64,000 bases of DNA from Pseudo-nitzschia pungens (taxonomy: Eukaryota > Bacillariophyta > Bacillariophyceae > Bacillariales > Bacillariaceae), in NCBI GenBank assembly GCA_037355855.1, contig CM074768.1, forward strand, positions 62,001-126,000. The letters run 5' to 3'. The notes beneath the pieces were generated by a model. The model made no database searches and had not been told where the DNA came from. It worked only from the letters and a program-made list of their open reading frames with translations. Shown here piece after piece: positions 34,507-45,798 of the stretch; the first letter of the stretch is position 1, and every line of letters starts with the position of its first letter. Position numbers and translations under genes: made by a program.

Positions 34507-35337
34507 TTAGTTCAGCATCATCGTCAGGAAAGTAGCAGCTGAGGCTGCACTGAACAATGCCATCGGGGTGGCACTGTTGGAGACGGCGGCAGAAGTGAAC
34601 GGGTTATCAATAAAGTTGAGGCCCGTACCAGAAGTATCCTCGGTACCAGAAGTATCCTCGGTACCAGAAGTATCCTCGGTACCAGAAGTATCCTCGGTAC
34701 CAGAAGTGTCCTCCGTACCAGAAGTGTCCTCCGTGCCAGAAGTGTCCTCCGTGCCAGAAGTGTCCTCCGTGCCAGAAGTGTCCTCCGTGCCAGAAGTGTC
34801 CTCCGTACCAGAAGTGTCCTCCGTACCAGAAGTATCCGTCGTGCCGGTGAATGGATGCTCAGTCGCTTCGCAGATAACGCCAAATGCCAGCAGTAAGGTG
34901 CGCAACCTTTCTTCCATCGCTTCACCCCTTGCTACAAATTCTTCACACGCACCCGTTGTGGGCACGCATTCGCCGTAGTTGTGGATGGTATACGTTGCCA
35001 TCATGTCCCCATAGACACAACTCTCGGTCGTCTTAACGTAGGAGTCCCAAACCGTGTTCTCCATGTCCAAGCAAGCGTCCTGATACGCTTGAAACGATTC
35101 TTCCGAAAACAAAACGGTCCAGGATAAATCATCCCAGAGGTTATCTGGCTCAACAAGGGTCATAGAGTTATGATAGTTTTCTGAGGCCGTAGAGAGATTC
35201 ACGTCTGAGTACAGTGCAAACATGTCAGCGGTGCATCCGAGAAGTGAGCCGATGAGGTTACCACCTCCAGCGTTGGCAATGGACAACCAGGAGGCAAAAA
35301 GCAAACCGGCAGAATAATTGCTGAATGATAGTTTCAT
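34507..35337 (-). CDS. Secreted, probably GPI-anchored protein with DTSGTE repeats
   Basis: 276 aa, intronless. A signal peptide (about residues 1-23, ending ANA) is followed by a globular part with several Cys (CTADMFALYSDVNLS, CLDMEN, CVYGD, GECVPTTGACEEF, VICEA). About twelve perfect hexapeptides DTSGTE follow. After the repeat a short segment leads to a hydrophobic C-terminus (AALFSAAS-like, ending FLTMMLN) with small residues ahead of it, the pattern of a GPI attachment signal. The family is not recognised. The domain before the repeat is not similar to anything I can name. The likely place is the cell surface. The repeat DNA is an 18-bp minisatellite, so length may vary between strains. 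Confidence 0.85.
   Translation of the reverse strand: MKLSFSNYSAGLLFASWLSIANAGGGNLIGSLLGCTADMFALYSDVNLSTASENYHNSMTLVEPDNLWDDLSWTVLFSEESFQAYQDACLDMENTVWDSYVKTTESCVYGDMMATYTIHNYGECVPTTGACEEFVARGEAMEERLRTLLLAFGVICEATEHPFTGTTDTSGTEDTSGTEDTSGTEDTSGTEDTSGTEDTSGTEDTSGTEDTSGTEDTSGTEDTSGTEDTSGTEDTSGTGLNFIDNPFTSAAVSNSATPMALFSAASAATFLTMMLN
34624..34842 (-). repeat. 18-bp minisatellite encoding DTSGTE
   Basis: About twelve units of the type GTACCAGAAGTATCCTCG on the plus strand. Units fall into blocks of sub-variants (GTATCCTCG, GTGTCCTCC, GTGCCAGAA), which shows stepwise block duplication. Confidence 0.9.
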
Positions 35338-37145
35338 TTTATCTTTCTTTCAAATGGGAGAGGAGGGATTGAAGTACCTGATGCAAGGAATGGAGGTTTT
35401 GGTCGAGATTCTTTGTAAAATTATGAGATCACCCCTTCTAAACTCTCAACTCGGTGTTGTCTTTCATTTGAAATTGTTTGGAGGGCGGATGATACAGTAG
35501 GTTACGAGTTCCTACGTACCGTGCAGATTCTTACGGTACTCCTGCGATAGAAAGATTTTTTTGGTCGTACACGAATATCTTATTCTACTCGTACGATAGG
35601 TAGCTCTTACGAAGTAAGGTTACGTACTACCTGTACGTAATTTTTTTCTAGCTCGTATTTTTTGTTCAAGCAAGACACTCTGAACTCCCATAACAAGAAC
35701 TTTCTTTCTCCAGCGAAAAGCAAGACACAATACAAGTACTACCGGTAGGGTACCGGTACACGCACATAAACTACTAGTACGCGTAAGTCTTACGGGAACT
35801 GAACTAAAGACTCCTCGGCAGAATACCATAGTAGGACATGGTGCTGACATAACGAATACTACTACTAGTACTACTACTAGTACTACTACTACTAAGGAGA
35901 CTTATTCTTGTTCGTCAACTACTTCTTGTAGTAGTACTAGTAGTACTACTACTAGCTACTCTAGAGTACTACTAGTACTAGTAGTAGTAGAGTAGTACTA
36001 CTACTAGCTAGAGTAGCACTAGTAGTACTACTACTAGTACTAGTAGTGGTGAGGAGGACGACCTGCTGGTGGTGGGAGGGTAGTAATACTAGTAGTGATG
36101 CTGCTGGTGGTGCCTTCTTGGACGGGTTAAAGAACCACCAGAATCAAAATAAGTACTAGTAGGGGGCTAAAGGAAAGCACGGCCATCAGTTTCTATGTCC
36201 AATTAAGAAAATTTGTTTTGTCTCGGATAGCAGCAGCAGTAGTACTAGTACTAGTAGACTATATCTCCTTCTTATTGAATGGTGATATTGTTATATAATG
36301 CTGATCATATTCAAAGAGCTATCACCATTACTAGTAGTACTATGAATAGTACTACTAGTAGGTTAGATATTACTAGTAGTAGTAGTACAAATTGCTTTCT
36401 CGTTAGTACTATCCAAGGCACCCATTGGGCCACCAACAATGAGGAGGGTAAGAAAAAATAATGATGTTTGTATTTTTTTATACTGGAGGTACTACACTAC
36501 TACTACGTGTACGTGGTGAACTCCAGCCATCGAAGGATAGAAGACAAACGAAAGAAATGAAACTCACAAAAACGAAGAACCCAACATTGATGGATTCTTG
36601 CATAGTTTCTCACCACCACCACCACCACCACCACTACCAGTGCGGAACAATAACTTCATCACATCACGACCCAACAGGCCAAGCGACAAACAATAATGCC
36701 TCACATGATTGCCACGAGGAGAATCGAAAGCAACAGGGTTGTATTGTTTCTATGTACTTAGTAGTACTCTGTAGTAGTGTATTACCGTACTGTTTACTTC
36801 TGTGTTGTATTCCGTTCGTTTGTGCGTAACCTTACTTGTACTATTCAAAAAATGGCTCGAGCACAACACTGGAAATCCCTATTGCTTTGCGAAGACATTC
36901 TTTCGTACCGGTAAGTTAGGGCTTCTTCTTCTTGACAAGGCGAGTTTTGTTTCGTTTGTTGTCCCGCACACTCCACGTACTGGTACACGTAAACGCAAAG
37001 AACAAACCGAGCTAGACATTCGCCACAGCAGCGGCAGCGGCAGCAGCACTATTTTTATCATTGTCATTATCATCATCCTCGTTTCTCGTCTGCCACGATG
37101 AGCCGCCATCCCCACCATCCCCGCCATCCTCGCTATCCTCGATGT
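35338..37145. other. Intergenic with palindromic ACTAGT/TAC tracts
   Basis: Dense ACTACTAGTAGT-type palindromes at 35850-36060 and 36235-36390, and a (CAC)n run at 36612-36634. No gene is seen. Confidence 0.6.
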
Positions 37146-38213
37146 TCACGACGGTGGTGTTCTCGTTTCCAGTACCGAACCTCGGACGATCTCTTTTCTC
37201 TTGGTTGTGGTCGCTGGGTTCTCGGCCGATGCTTCCGCTCGGGAAAGCGTAGCGGATATCGCCGTCGTCGCCGTCGTTTCCGCGTTAGGGGTGCGGGTGC
37301 CGGTGCCGGGGCTAGTTTTGAGGTCGGTATTGACGTGAACGTTCCCGCCACCATACACCTGGACGTGATCGGGCAGATGACCGTGGAGTCGCTCGTACCA
37401 CACCAGGTACATCCTTGGGAACACGAAAAAGATGGTTGAAGCCACTGAGTGCAAGAAGAATGGTAGTAACCCAAGGATGAAAGCAATTATCTCGACGGCA
37501 TTAGGATTATCCATCTCTTTTCGAATCTTTTCTTCAAGTTTACAAAAATAATATAGCCAGAAACAGGTCCAATTGGTGATTGCAAAAACCAAATAACGGA
37601 AAATTCTTCGGGTGTCTCCAACAGATTCCTCCACATTTCGAAGCATCAAGGCACAAACCATGAGTATGACGCGCAATGAATAAAGAATGATCAAGAAAAC
37701 TATGTGATTCACAGTAAGTGGACCGCACTCTTCTTCGACTATGGCATTGAAAGTGCCCAACACCGCTGGTACAAATAAACCCACCACAAACGGAGCAATG
37801 ATGTGCCGGGGAAGAACAGTTTGACCGCGACGGAATCGCATCACTTTGTAGACCCGATACAGCTTCAGAAATAGGATCAGGTCCACGGCGAACGCGCCGA
37901 GAAAATAAAAGAGAAAAGAGAGATTGCAAAAAACTTCCGAATCATCCCCATCTTCGACTCCTTCGCCCATCATAGCAAATAGCTTAAACACGGTCCCACC
38001 TACATAAACCAATGATCCGACACCCATGACAGCTAGCAGTCGAGGTTGTCCCATCGCAACGATTGGTTTGTTTCGAAACCAAAAAAGAAAGATCAAGGAT
38101 GCAAGATTGACAATCGTGCCGATAGTGATAAACAACGTCCCAATCTTTAGGATCGCCTCTTTCGCGGATGCGGAGAGTTGTCCCGCTGCGATGTCCATCG
38201 TTACGGAACGCAT
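37146..38213 (-). CDS. Seven-transmembrane receptor of class C GPCR type
   Basis: 355 aa, intronless. Seven hydrophobic helices lie at about 21-46, 59-81, 94-119, 138-159, 170-191, 205-227 and 244-266. RNKPIVAMGQPRLL between helices 1 and 2 matches the RN.PIVKA.Q..L segment of 7TM_3 (metabotropic glutamate/GABA-B type) receptors. C96 before helix 3 and C163 in the loop before helix 5 can form the disulphide common to GPCRs. No Venus-flytrap domain or signal peptide precedes the helices: the N-terminus is only about 20 residues. The C-terminal tail is Thr/Ser-rich and probably cytosolic. Ligand and G protein are unknown. The assignment to class C rests on that loop and the topology. Confidence 0.8.
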   Translation of the reverse strand: MRSVTMDIAAGQLSASAKEAILKIGTLFITIGTIVNLASLIFLFWFRNKPIVAMGQPRLLAVMGVGSLVYVGGTVFKLFAMMGEGVEDGDDSEVFCNLSFLFYFLGAFAVDLILFLKLYRVYKVMRFRRGQTVLPRHIIAPFVVGLFVPAVLGTFNAIVEEECGPLTVNHIVFLIILYSLRVILMVCALMLRNVEESVGDTRRIFRYLVFAITNWTCFWLYYFCKLEEKIRKEMDNPNAVEIIAFILGLLPFFLHSVASTIFFVFPRMYLVWYERLHGHLPDHVQVYGGGNVHVNTDLKTSPGTGTRTPNAETTATTAISATLSRAEASAENPATTTKRKEIVRGSVLETRTPPS

Positions 38214-39684
38214 TGTGGTTTCGTCGTTACGTTTTAAAAATTGAAAGTGATAGTGACGGGATGGAAGAGCTGCGTTCGTCGGTCTAACGCCCTGTTGTCC
38301 ATTGATTGAATTTCAGGTTTCAAGAGCAAACGCATGATGAGTGCGAGTGCGAGTGCGACCTTCGAAGTTTCGAATTTCGAATCCATCCATCCGAACTCCG
38401 TGATTGATTCATCATGATTGTTACTGCGTCGAACACAGCATGCAGGAAGCAATGAACGACGGCTTGTCGCTCGTCGCTCGTCGCTCATTTTTGCCAAGAA
38501 AAGGACGAAGATGGGATAACGGCATGATATTATTTCATATCACAGCAACTCATTTTGGTATCTCGCCATACTTGATACGACATCCAAATAGCGAACAGCG
38601 ACAACATTCGTACAGAAAAGAAAAACAAAAGAAATAATAGGTAAACCTTACCGGTAAGTTACGGTGCGTGTAAGATTTTTACTTACATGATGTAAAGTAA
38701 ATCTCACGATACGTACCGGTAAACCTTAGTCGTTTAAGTGTAAGGTTACTTCAATTTAAGAGGTGAGTTGTTTTTAGAGAGTGACAATCGAGCGCTTGAC
38801 AACTGCCCAACAAGAAAAGTATCATTGCAAGCCTTACTTCTTCATTCTATTACGAAGTAAGGTTTACTGTACGAAGTACGTACCGAAGTATTTCGTAAAA
38901 TACCATCTTTCGCTGTGATAACGTGATAACATTGTTGCGTGGGTAATTACCTTACGGTACGTACATATAGTACTCGTACGGTAATCTTACGCGTTCGTTG
39001 TTCGTTGACAGTTTTCCACCAGACCGTAATTGAGTACGAGTAAGATCTTAACGCACTGGTAAGGTTACGAGTTTTTGTTGGGGTTATCCATGTAGTCGTA
39101 ACCTACCGTAACTTACTTTTACAACGAACGAAGTCGAGAATCCAATCTCAAATCGGATCCATTCATACCGGTAATCTTACGGTACTCAAAAACGAAGTAA
39201 GGTTAAAAAGGGTAACCTTACGGTAACCTTACCTTACGAGTAACCTTACTTTCAATACGAAGTAAATCCGATACCGTACAGTAAGATTTAAGTTACCTCG
39301 TACCAGGCACCAGTGGTTCATCCCTTCGTATTATTTTTTGTCAATCGTCAGGTGTCACTTTCCAGTTTCCAGTTTCCAGTTTACGCACCGATTGGGAGGA
39401 TTGTTGCATTATTTTCCCTCCATCACCCATCACCCGATCACTCAGAGAACAAGCCATCAAAGCCAAGAATTGAAAGCGTATTATTATTATTATTTCAAAA
39501 TACCCGCGAGAATCGAAGAGTTTGAAGTTGGCCAAAACCAAACGAAAGCAGAAGTTCTTGTCGGTGGTTTCCTACGGGTAAGGTTACTCTCATTCATCAT
39601 TCCTACCGGTACTATCCATAGCACAGCAGCAGTAGGAAAAACAAGAACATTACGAAGACGGATACACATACCACTACTACTAGT
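38214..39684. other. Intergenic, very dense TAAGGTTAC motifs
   Basis: The 38640-39300 part is built largely from GTAAGGTTA, TAACCTTAC, TACCGGTAA and TACGAAGTAA words. No gene is seen. Confidence 0.6.
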
Positions 39685-41638
39685 ATGACTATGAGTATGA
39701 GTATGAGTACTAGTTCTAATACTAGTTCTAATACTAGTACCAATATCAATACTGGTACCAGCACTAGTATTTACAAACAGGAAAGCCGTCGGCGGAGACA
39801 ACCAAAATCCGGTGGCTTCCTGAAACGTTCCCTGGCGGTGGCCACTCTGGCCCTGGCGGCCACCACCAAAACTCGCACGGTCCATGCCGGAAACGCCGCG
39901 TCAGCAGCAGCACTCGGAGCCCTGAAGAAGATGGACTATCGATACTTTGTGGCGGGAGGAACCTGCGCCGCGTTTTCCCACGGGATCACGACACCCATCG
40001 ACGTCGTCAAGACCAAGTTGCAGGCCGATCCGAAAGTGAGTACAAGTAACAAGTAACTTGCTGTCGTGCGAGTGCGAGTGTTGCACAAACCAAACCAACC
40101 AACAAGACAAACAACAAGACAAACAACAAAAGAAACCAAAAAAAAAAAAAAAAAAAAATAATAAACGAGTGCCCACTACAGATGCGGACATCGATGCGGA
40201 TATCGATGCGGACATCGGCAAACGGTTGGCTCGTCGAGGGGCAGGAAAAGCCGGCATTGGCAAAGGCGAAGTGCAAGGATGTGTCGTGTCGTGTTGTGTC
40301 GAAGCTTGCTATGCAACGACAGTGACAATGACAGCGACAATACCCAACCAACAGCATTCCATTTGTTCCATTGGTATAACATTGCAACCGTGGTCCTGCT
40401 TTCCCGATCGCAAAATCGAATCGGCCGCATCGCATGCCACTGTTTGCTCGCTCGGAGGTCTCGTCGGTCGGTCGACCAAGATTGCGCTTGTCTCGGTCAC
40501 ACGGCGGTATCACCGACGAATCGATCGGCATGACACGATGCTTCCGAGGAGTGTCGGCTCGACTGCCTGCCCGCCTTCCTTCCTACCAGCCTTCCTCCTG
40601 TCGAATTTTTCGTGCGCTCGTTGTATGTCATTCGTATTCGAATACTCCCCCACGTGTTTTGTCGGGCAGTGTCAAACAGTGCGGTGTGGTGTGGTGTGGT
40701 GTGGTGTTGTGCACCTACTGATTCATTCACTTGCTTGATTTTTGTTTTGTTTTGTTCTGTTCTGTTCTGTTTTCTTTTTTTTTTGGTTTTGGTTTTGGTT
40801 TTTGGTTTTGCAGAAATTCGAGGGCAAGGGCCTCGTAGGCGCCACGCTTCAGATTTGTGCCGACAAGGAGGAGGGAGGACCCGCCACCCTCCTGAACGGA
40901 CTGGGTCCCACCATTCTGGGATACGGCATCGAGGGGGCCATGAAATTCGGAGCCTACGAGGTGGCCAAGCCCATCTTTTTGGCGCTCGTTGGCGAGAGCC
41001 GCAAGGTCACGGCATTTGTCCTCAGCAGCATCCTTGCCGGTTCGATCGCCGCCGTCTTGCTGGTGCCGATGGAATCCCTCCGCATCAAGCAGGTGACGGA
41101 CCTCTCCTACAAGACCGACACGATCCTGAGCGGATTGCCCCGCATCGTTCGGGAGGACGGATTCTGGGTCATGATGTCGGGAGTCTGGGCCATGCTAGCC
41201 AAGCAGGTCCCGTACACCTTTGGAAAGCAGGTCAGTTTCGATCTGGTGGCCAGGTTTTTGTATTCCATCACGGAACACTTGGCGGTTTTGAGCAAGACCC
41301 AGCTCAAGTGGATGGTCTCCCTGCTGAGCGCCTTTTGCGCCAGCATTGCGGCCTGCCTGTGCAGCCAGCCCGGGGACATGATCCTCACCGAGACGTACAG
41401 CGGAAGCGCAAGCGCCAGCACCAGCACCAAGAGGGGTGCCAAGAGCGGTGCCAAGAGCGGCCAACCCGGAGATTTCGGAACGGTCGTTCGCAAAATCTAC
41501 GGCAACGGCGGACTGCCCGAATTCTTTCGTGGCACGCAGGCCCGGTTGGTACACGTGGGCATGATCATCACCTCCCAATTGATGGTCTACGATCTCGTCA
41601 AGCAGCTTCTGGGATTGCCGGCCACGGGGTCGCATTGA
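39685..41638 (+). CDS. Phosphate-carrier-like mitochondrial carrier (SLC25 family), two exons
   Basis: Exon 1 is 39685-40035 and exon 2 is 40814-41638, giving 391 aa. The phase-0 intron starts GTGAGT and ends TTTTGCAG after a T-rich tract; the join reads DPK then KFEG. The three carrier repeats carry PIDVVK (104-109), PMESLR (202-207) and PGDMIL (303-308). GPT..GY...G..KFG.YE at 148-166 is characteristic of the SLC25A3 phosphate carriers. The family imports phosphate, usually with protons, across the inner mitochondrial membrane. In the third signature the usual basic residue is a Leu. The first 75 residues are a Ser/Thr repeat, an RRRR patch and an Ala-rich helix ending VHAGNAA, longer than a normal carrier start and possibly an organelle-targeting extension. 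Exact start is uncertain because ATGAGT is itself repeated at 39691-39708. Confidence 0.9.
40036..40813 (+). other. Intron of the SLC25 gene, 778 bp
   Basis: GTGAGT..TTTTGCAG. Long for a diatom intron. It contains a run of about 20 A near 40139-40158, ATCGATGCGGA repeats (40188-40215) and a GTGTG run (40683-40706). No other gene is supported inside it. Confidence 0.9.
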
Positions 41639-43343
41639 TGATTACTACGTGTAGTAGTACTAGTAGTGGTAGTACAACTAGGAAAAAATACTACCGTGTC
41701 CTTGAATGTTGAATGATGCTGAATGATGAAGAATGCTGAATGATGGATCATGATGAAGAATGATGAAGAATGATGAATGATAAATAGTAATGAATGATGA
41801 AACGGAACAGCATGGCAAAATGGCAACTCTGTAATCACCCCCACTTGCTGACCACCATACTACTAGTAGTAGCACTAGTACTAGTAGTACTCCGCTCTAT
41901 CCTCATACTACTACTAGTAGTAGTACTAGTACTAAGAATCATAGTACTCCACTACTCTACTGCTACTATTGCTGTTGCTGTTGCTGCTGTGAAACCACAA
42001 CAAGAAGAAAGCACCAAGGTTTGGGCGGTGGCCACACACAGCAGCATTGCAGCAGCATTGCATGAAACGATAGGCACCGGTAATCTTGCAATGATACTAC
42101 TAGTAATTTTCTGTAACCAATACTCCTAGTACTAGTAATGTTCGTGTGCGTCACACCACAGGCCATTCACTACTACTAGTAGTAGTAGTAGTAGTACTAG
42201 TAAAAGTAATTGTATTGCGGACTAGGATGGTGGTGTTGATACTAGTCTAGTACAGAAGTATAATAGGAGAAAATCTAAATATACTCCACCTTTGATACTA
42301 TTATTGGTGTTGTTCCAGAGTCTTTTTCTTCCATGCAAGAACAAGTTTCTCCAACAAGTTATCTCTGCTTCGTAGTTTTTCCGGATCTTTGTCCAAGTCT
42401 GGGTAACCTTAACCTTACTACTTAGTAGCAATACTAGTTGTGGTAGTAGTAGCAAGGTCTTCGTACTGATACTCGAGCAGCAAGGCACCGGACTGTTCCG
42501 TTCCAATTCTGGTAATTACTATTATTACGAAGTAATCATACGAGTCCGAAGTATTTATTTTTGCATCACGCTTCGTCTAGTACTAAGGTTTACCGTAGCA
42601 GTATTGTACTGAGTAACTTACGAGTAAAGTTACTCGCAAAAGTACGAGACCGCACTTTGCATTACGAAAGTATGGTACGTAGGTAATTACGTAATGTATC
42701 TGGTACCACATACTTTTTCGGGGTACTGGTACAAGTAAGGTTACGTTGTAAGGTCTCACTTGTACGAGTAAGGTTACGTACAGTACTCGTAAGGTAGGTA
42801 AGGTTTAACCTTACCGAAGGTTTAACCTTACCGGTACGTAACCTTACTTCTTTTTCAAAATGTGAATTAGAATTCAGAATGTCGATCATACATACTCCTT
42901 ACCTCTTTGCTAAAATACCGTAATGGGAGATCAAGTACAAAGGGTACGTGGAACGGACGTACCAGCGTCTGCCATTTGGTTGTGGTGCACGTACGGACCG
43001 TAACCTTACGGACCTCACGTCTAATTCACGTGCCGATGTTACTGTCCATGAACATCGTCAAGACTACCAGTAATTTACTTGCACTTGTACTTCTACTTGT
43101 AACCTTACTTGCACTTGTACTTGTACCTGTACCTGTACTCGTAGAGTCATCACACCAACGAGCTTACCTTACCATCCGCCATCGTCGGGTTCGTTCGTCG
43201 TTAACCTTACCGATTACCGATTGCGAATATAAGGAATCTCCGGCTTGGTCCACTAGTGTCGCAACGAAGGTTTTCGTAAGCCTTAACCAATCTCTGTACC
43301 GGTAGCAACAAGAGTAGTCTCTCTGTCCACCGCGCCTCCCTCC
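41639..43343. other. Intergenic
   Basis: GAATGATGAA-type repeats (41700-41800), ACTAGT/TAC tracts (41857-41940, 42170-42205) and TAAGGTTA motifs (42730-42850). No gene is seen. Confidence 0.55.
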
Positions 43344-43354
43344 TATATATATTA
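43344..43354 (+). promoter_or_regulatory. Probable TATA box of the ubiquitin-L40 gene
   Basis: TATATATATTA lies about 33 bp upstream of the ubiquitin ATG. If transcription starts about 25-30 bp after it, the leader is only a few nucleotides long. The pyrimidine-rich CCTCCCTCC lies just before it. Confidence 0.45.
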
Positions 43355-43362
43355 GCACGTGA

Positions 43363-43773
<411 letters not shown>

Positions 43774-45024
43774 ATAACCAGCAAACAGAAGTCTTGGCGA
43801 AGGCCGTATCTTGGCCGGAATCTCCCAAATCACGCAAGACACGGATGTTCCGTATTGTTTCGCGGTGTGTATTGTGTGTTCGGCAAGGATGGAATTCGAC
43901 GAGGGAAGACGAGGATAACTTTCTAAGATAAACAAACAAAATTACCACCCCAAGAGACCAAACTGTCGGATCGACTCGTTCTGTTCTGTTCTTTGCTGTG
44001 CTGCTTTGTGCTATGCTGTGCTGTACTGTACTGTACCGTACTGTTCCAAATCCAATTGGTTGCAACGAGACGTGCCACGCTCTCTCGGACAAAAGGCGAA
44101 TGTTGCGGGCGCGACAGGGGGACGATCCGATCCACGTCCCCGAATCCATCCTTCAACCCACCCACCTGCTTCCATTCTTTTGTAGAAGTGGGATGGAACA
44201 ACAGCAGCTGTGGTGGCAGGATGCAACGGGGGCGGAATGAATATTAATTTCCGGACACGGAGCGGTGGAGCCACTCGCAGCAAGAGGGGTTCGAAGCAAC
44301 GCGGAACTTTTGGGCTGCTGTCGCTGTCGCTGTTCACGTTGCTATCGTTATCCTTTGGTCGTAAGCGTGCCGTCAAGTTCCCACTACGATGGATGTGGTC
44401 TCTATTCTAGATGCTCTCCGCCAATTATTTGTAGTCGGGTTTGGTCTCTAGAGGTTCTGTATTGTATTGTCTTGCAATTCTTGTTTCTCATCATCTTGAA
44501 GGAATGGATAGAAGTACACGTACCAGTCGAGAAGTAATATTATATACTGTAATTGTATTAAGGTTACCCATGTACTACGTCCATTATATTCGTAGTGTAA
44601 TCTCACAACATGAATTTAATAATAATATTACTAAACTATCGATCGAAGTATTGTTATTTTTTATTGACAATGCCATGTTAGCAATGTTATTATCATGGTA
44701 TCGAATGCCGTAGGCATCTACCGGTGTGGTCGGTCTATCGATGGGTTGTATGCAGGTGTTTTTGGGTCTGTGGGTGATTGCTGGTGTAATATGCATGCAT
44801 GCATGCACGCATGTGCGCTTGTAGTATTTGTGAGTGGGTCCAGTCTCGTGGTTGGGCTTGGCTTGTAGTCTCGCTCACGGTCTTGTTTCCGGGTCGCCTC
44901 TCATCTGCTGGTGTGCCTCGTCGTCCCTAGAGCCTTGGTATTGGTTGCCCGAGCGTGCAGGTGTGTAGGTGTGTTCTGGTATATAGGTGTGTCTCGTCTC
45001 GTCTCGTGCCGTCCTTCGTTCTTA
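43774..45024. other. Intergenic
   Basis: Contains CTGTT/CTGTA pentamers (43977-44044) and a GCATGCATGCATGC run (44790-44810). No gene is seen. Confidence 0.5.
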
Positions 45025-45798
45025 TCAATTCATTGGTTCTTGTCCTTCCTCTCCCCTGGGATGTTCTTCATCTTCATCTTCGTCATCTTCATCTTCGTCA
45101 TCTTCATCTTCGTCATCTTCATCTTCGTCATCTTCATCTTGACCTTCATCTTGTTCGTCCCTGTCATCGTCTTGTTCGTTGTCCTCGCTTCCGCTTTTCC
45201 CGGCCGCCCGCAATACCAGCGAGAACAGCACGGCCCGCTTCTTGAGCAGAAAGACCACCAGCAGGACCAGCTGGATGCGGGTCTGCTCTCCCGAACGGTG
45301 GAGCGCCTCTTCCGGAAGGCAGTCGCGCGAGAGGACCACAAAACGTCCCAGGAAGTTTGTCGCGAACCAAAGCGATTCCGACTCGATGAAATAAACGGGA
45401 AAGTCCACAAAGAGATGAGCGATCATGTCCAGGCAACGGGACGGGTCGGCTACGGAAATGGCGGTAGATGCTTGGGAGGAGGGATCTTCGGAGGGAAGGC
45501 CGAAGGGAAGATGCGAGGCAAGATCGATCGAGGCAAGATCGATCGAGGACAGGTCGATCGAGGACAGGTCGATCGAGGACAGGTCGATCGAGACAAGACC
45601 AGTGTGCAAGAGTTGCAAGGGGAAACCAACGGCACCGAGCGCCGCGGTTACCCCGTCGTGAAGCAGCGGATCGAATCCGAGGGCCATGGCCAGTATCGAC
45701 GGCGAATCACCATTGACATTGCCATTGCCATTGCGATTGCCGATTTGACTGTGGATTCTCGCACTGGTCGCTGGATGGGACAAGAATGCGTTTGCCAT
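45025..45798 (-). CDS. Hypothetical protein with SIDLS repeats and an acidic tail
   Basis: 257 aa if real. The frame has a Gly/Asn-repeat start (NRNGNGNVNG), a hydrophobic segment MALGFDPLLHDGVTAALGA, five SIDL(S/A) units (about 90-112), then a well-mixed part (CLDMIAHLFVDFPVYFIESE, FATNFLGRFVVLSRDCLPEE, LLVVFLLKKRAVLFSLVL) and a tail of EDEDD units. The middle looks like true protein, perhaps membrane-associated, but I recognise no family. The start ATG at 45798 is the first in frame. The opposite strand also has a long open frame (44911-45924), rich in FIFVIF from the same repeat, which I judge a shadow. The call is about even. Confidence 0.45.
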   Translation of the reverse strand: MANAFLSHPATSARIHSQIGNRNGNGNVNGDSPSILAMALGFDPLLHDGVTAALGAVGFPLQLLHTGLVSIDLSSIDLSSIDLSSIDLASIDLASHLPFGLPSEDPSSQASTAISVADPSRCLDMIAHLFVDFPVYFIESESLWFATNFLGRFVVLSRDCLPEEALHRSGEQTRIQLVLLVVFLLKKRAVLFSLVLRAAGKSGSEDNEQDDDRDEQDEGQDEDDEDEDDEDEDDEDEDDEDEDEEHPRGEEGQEPMN

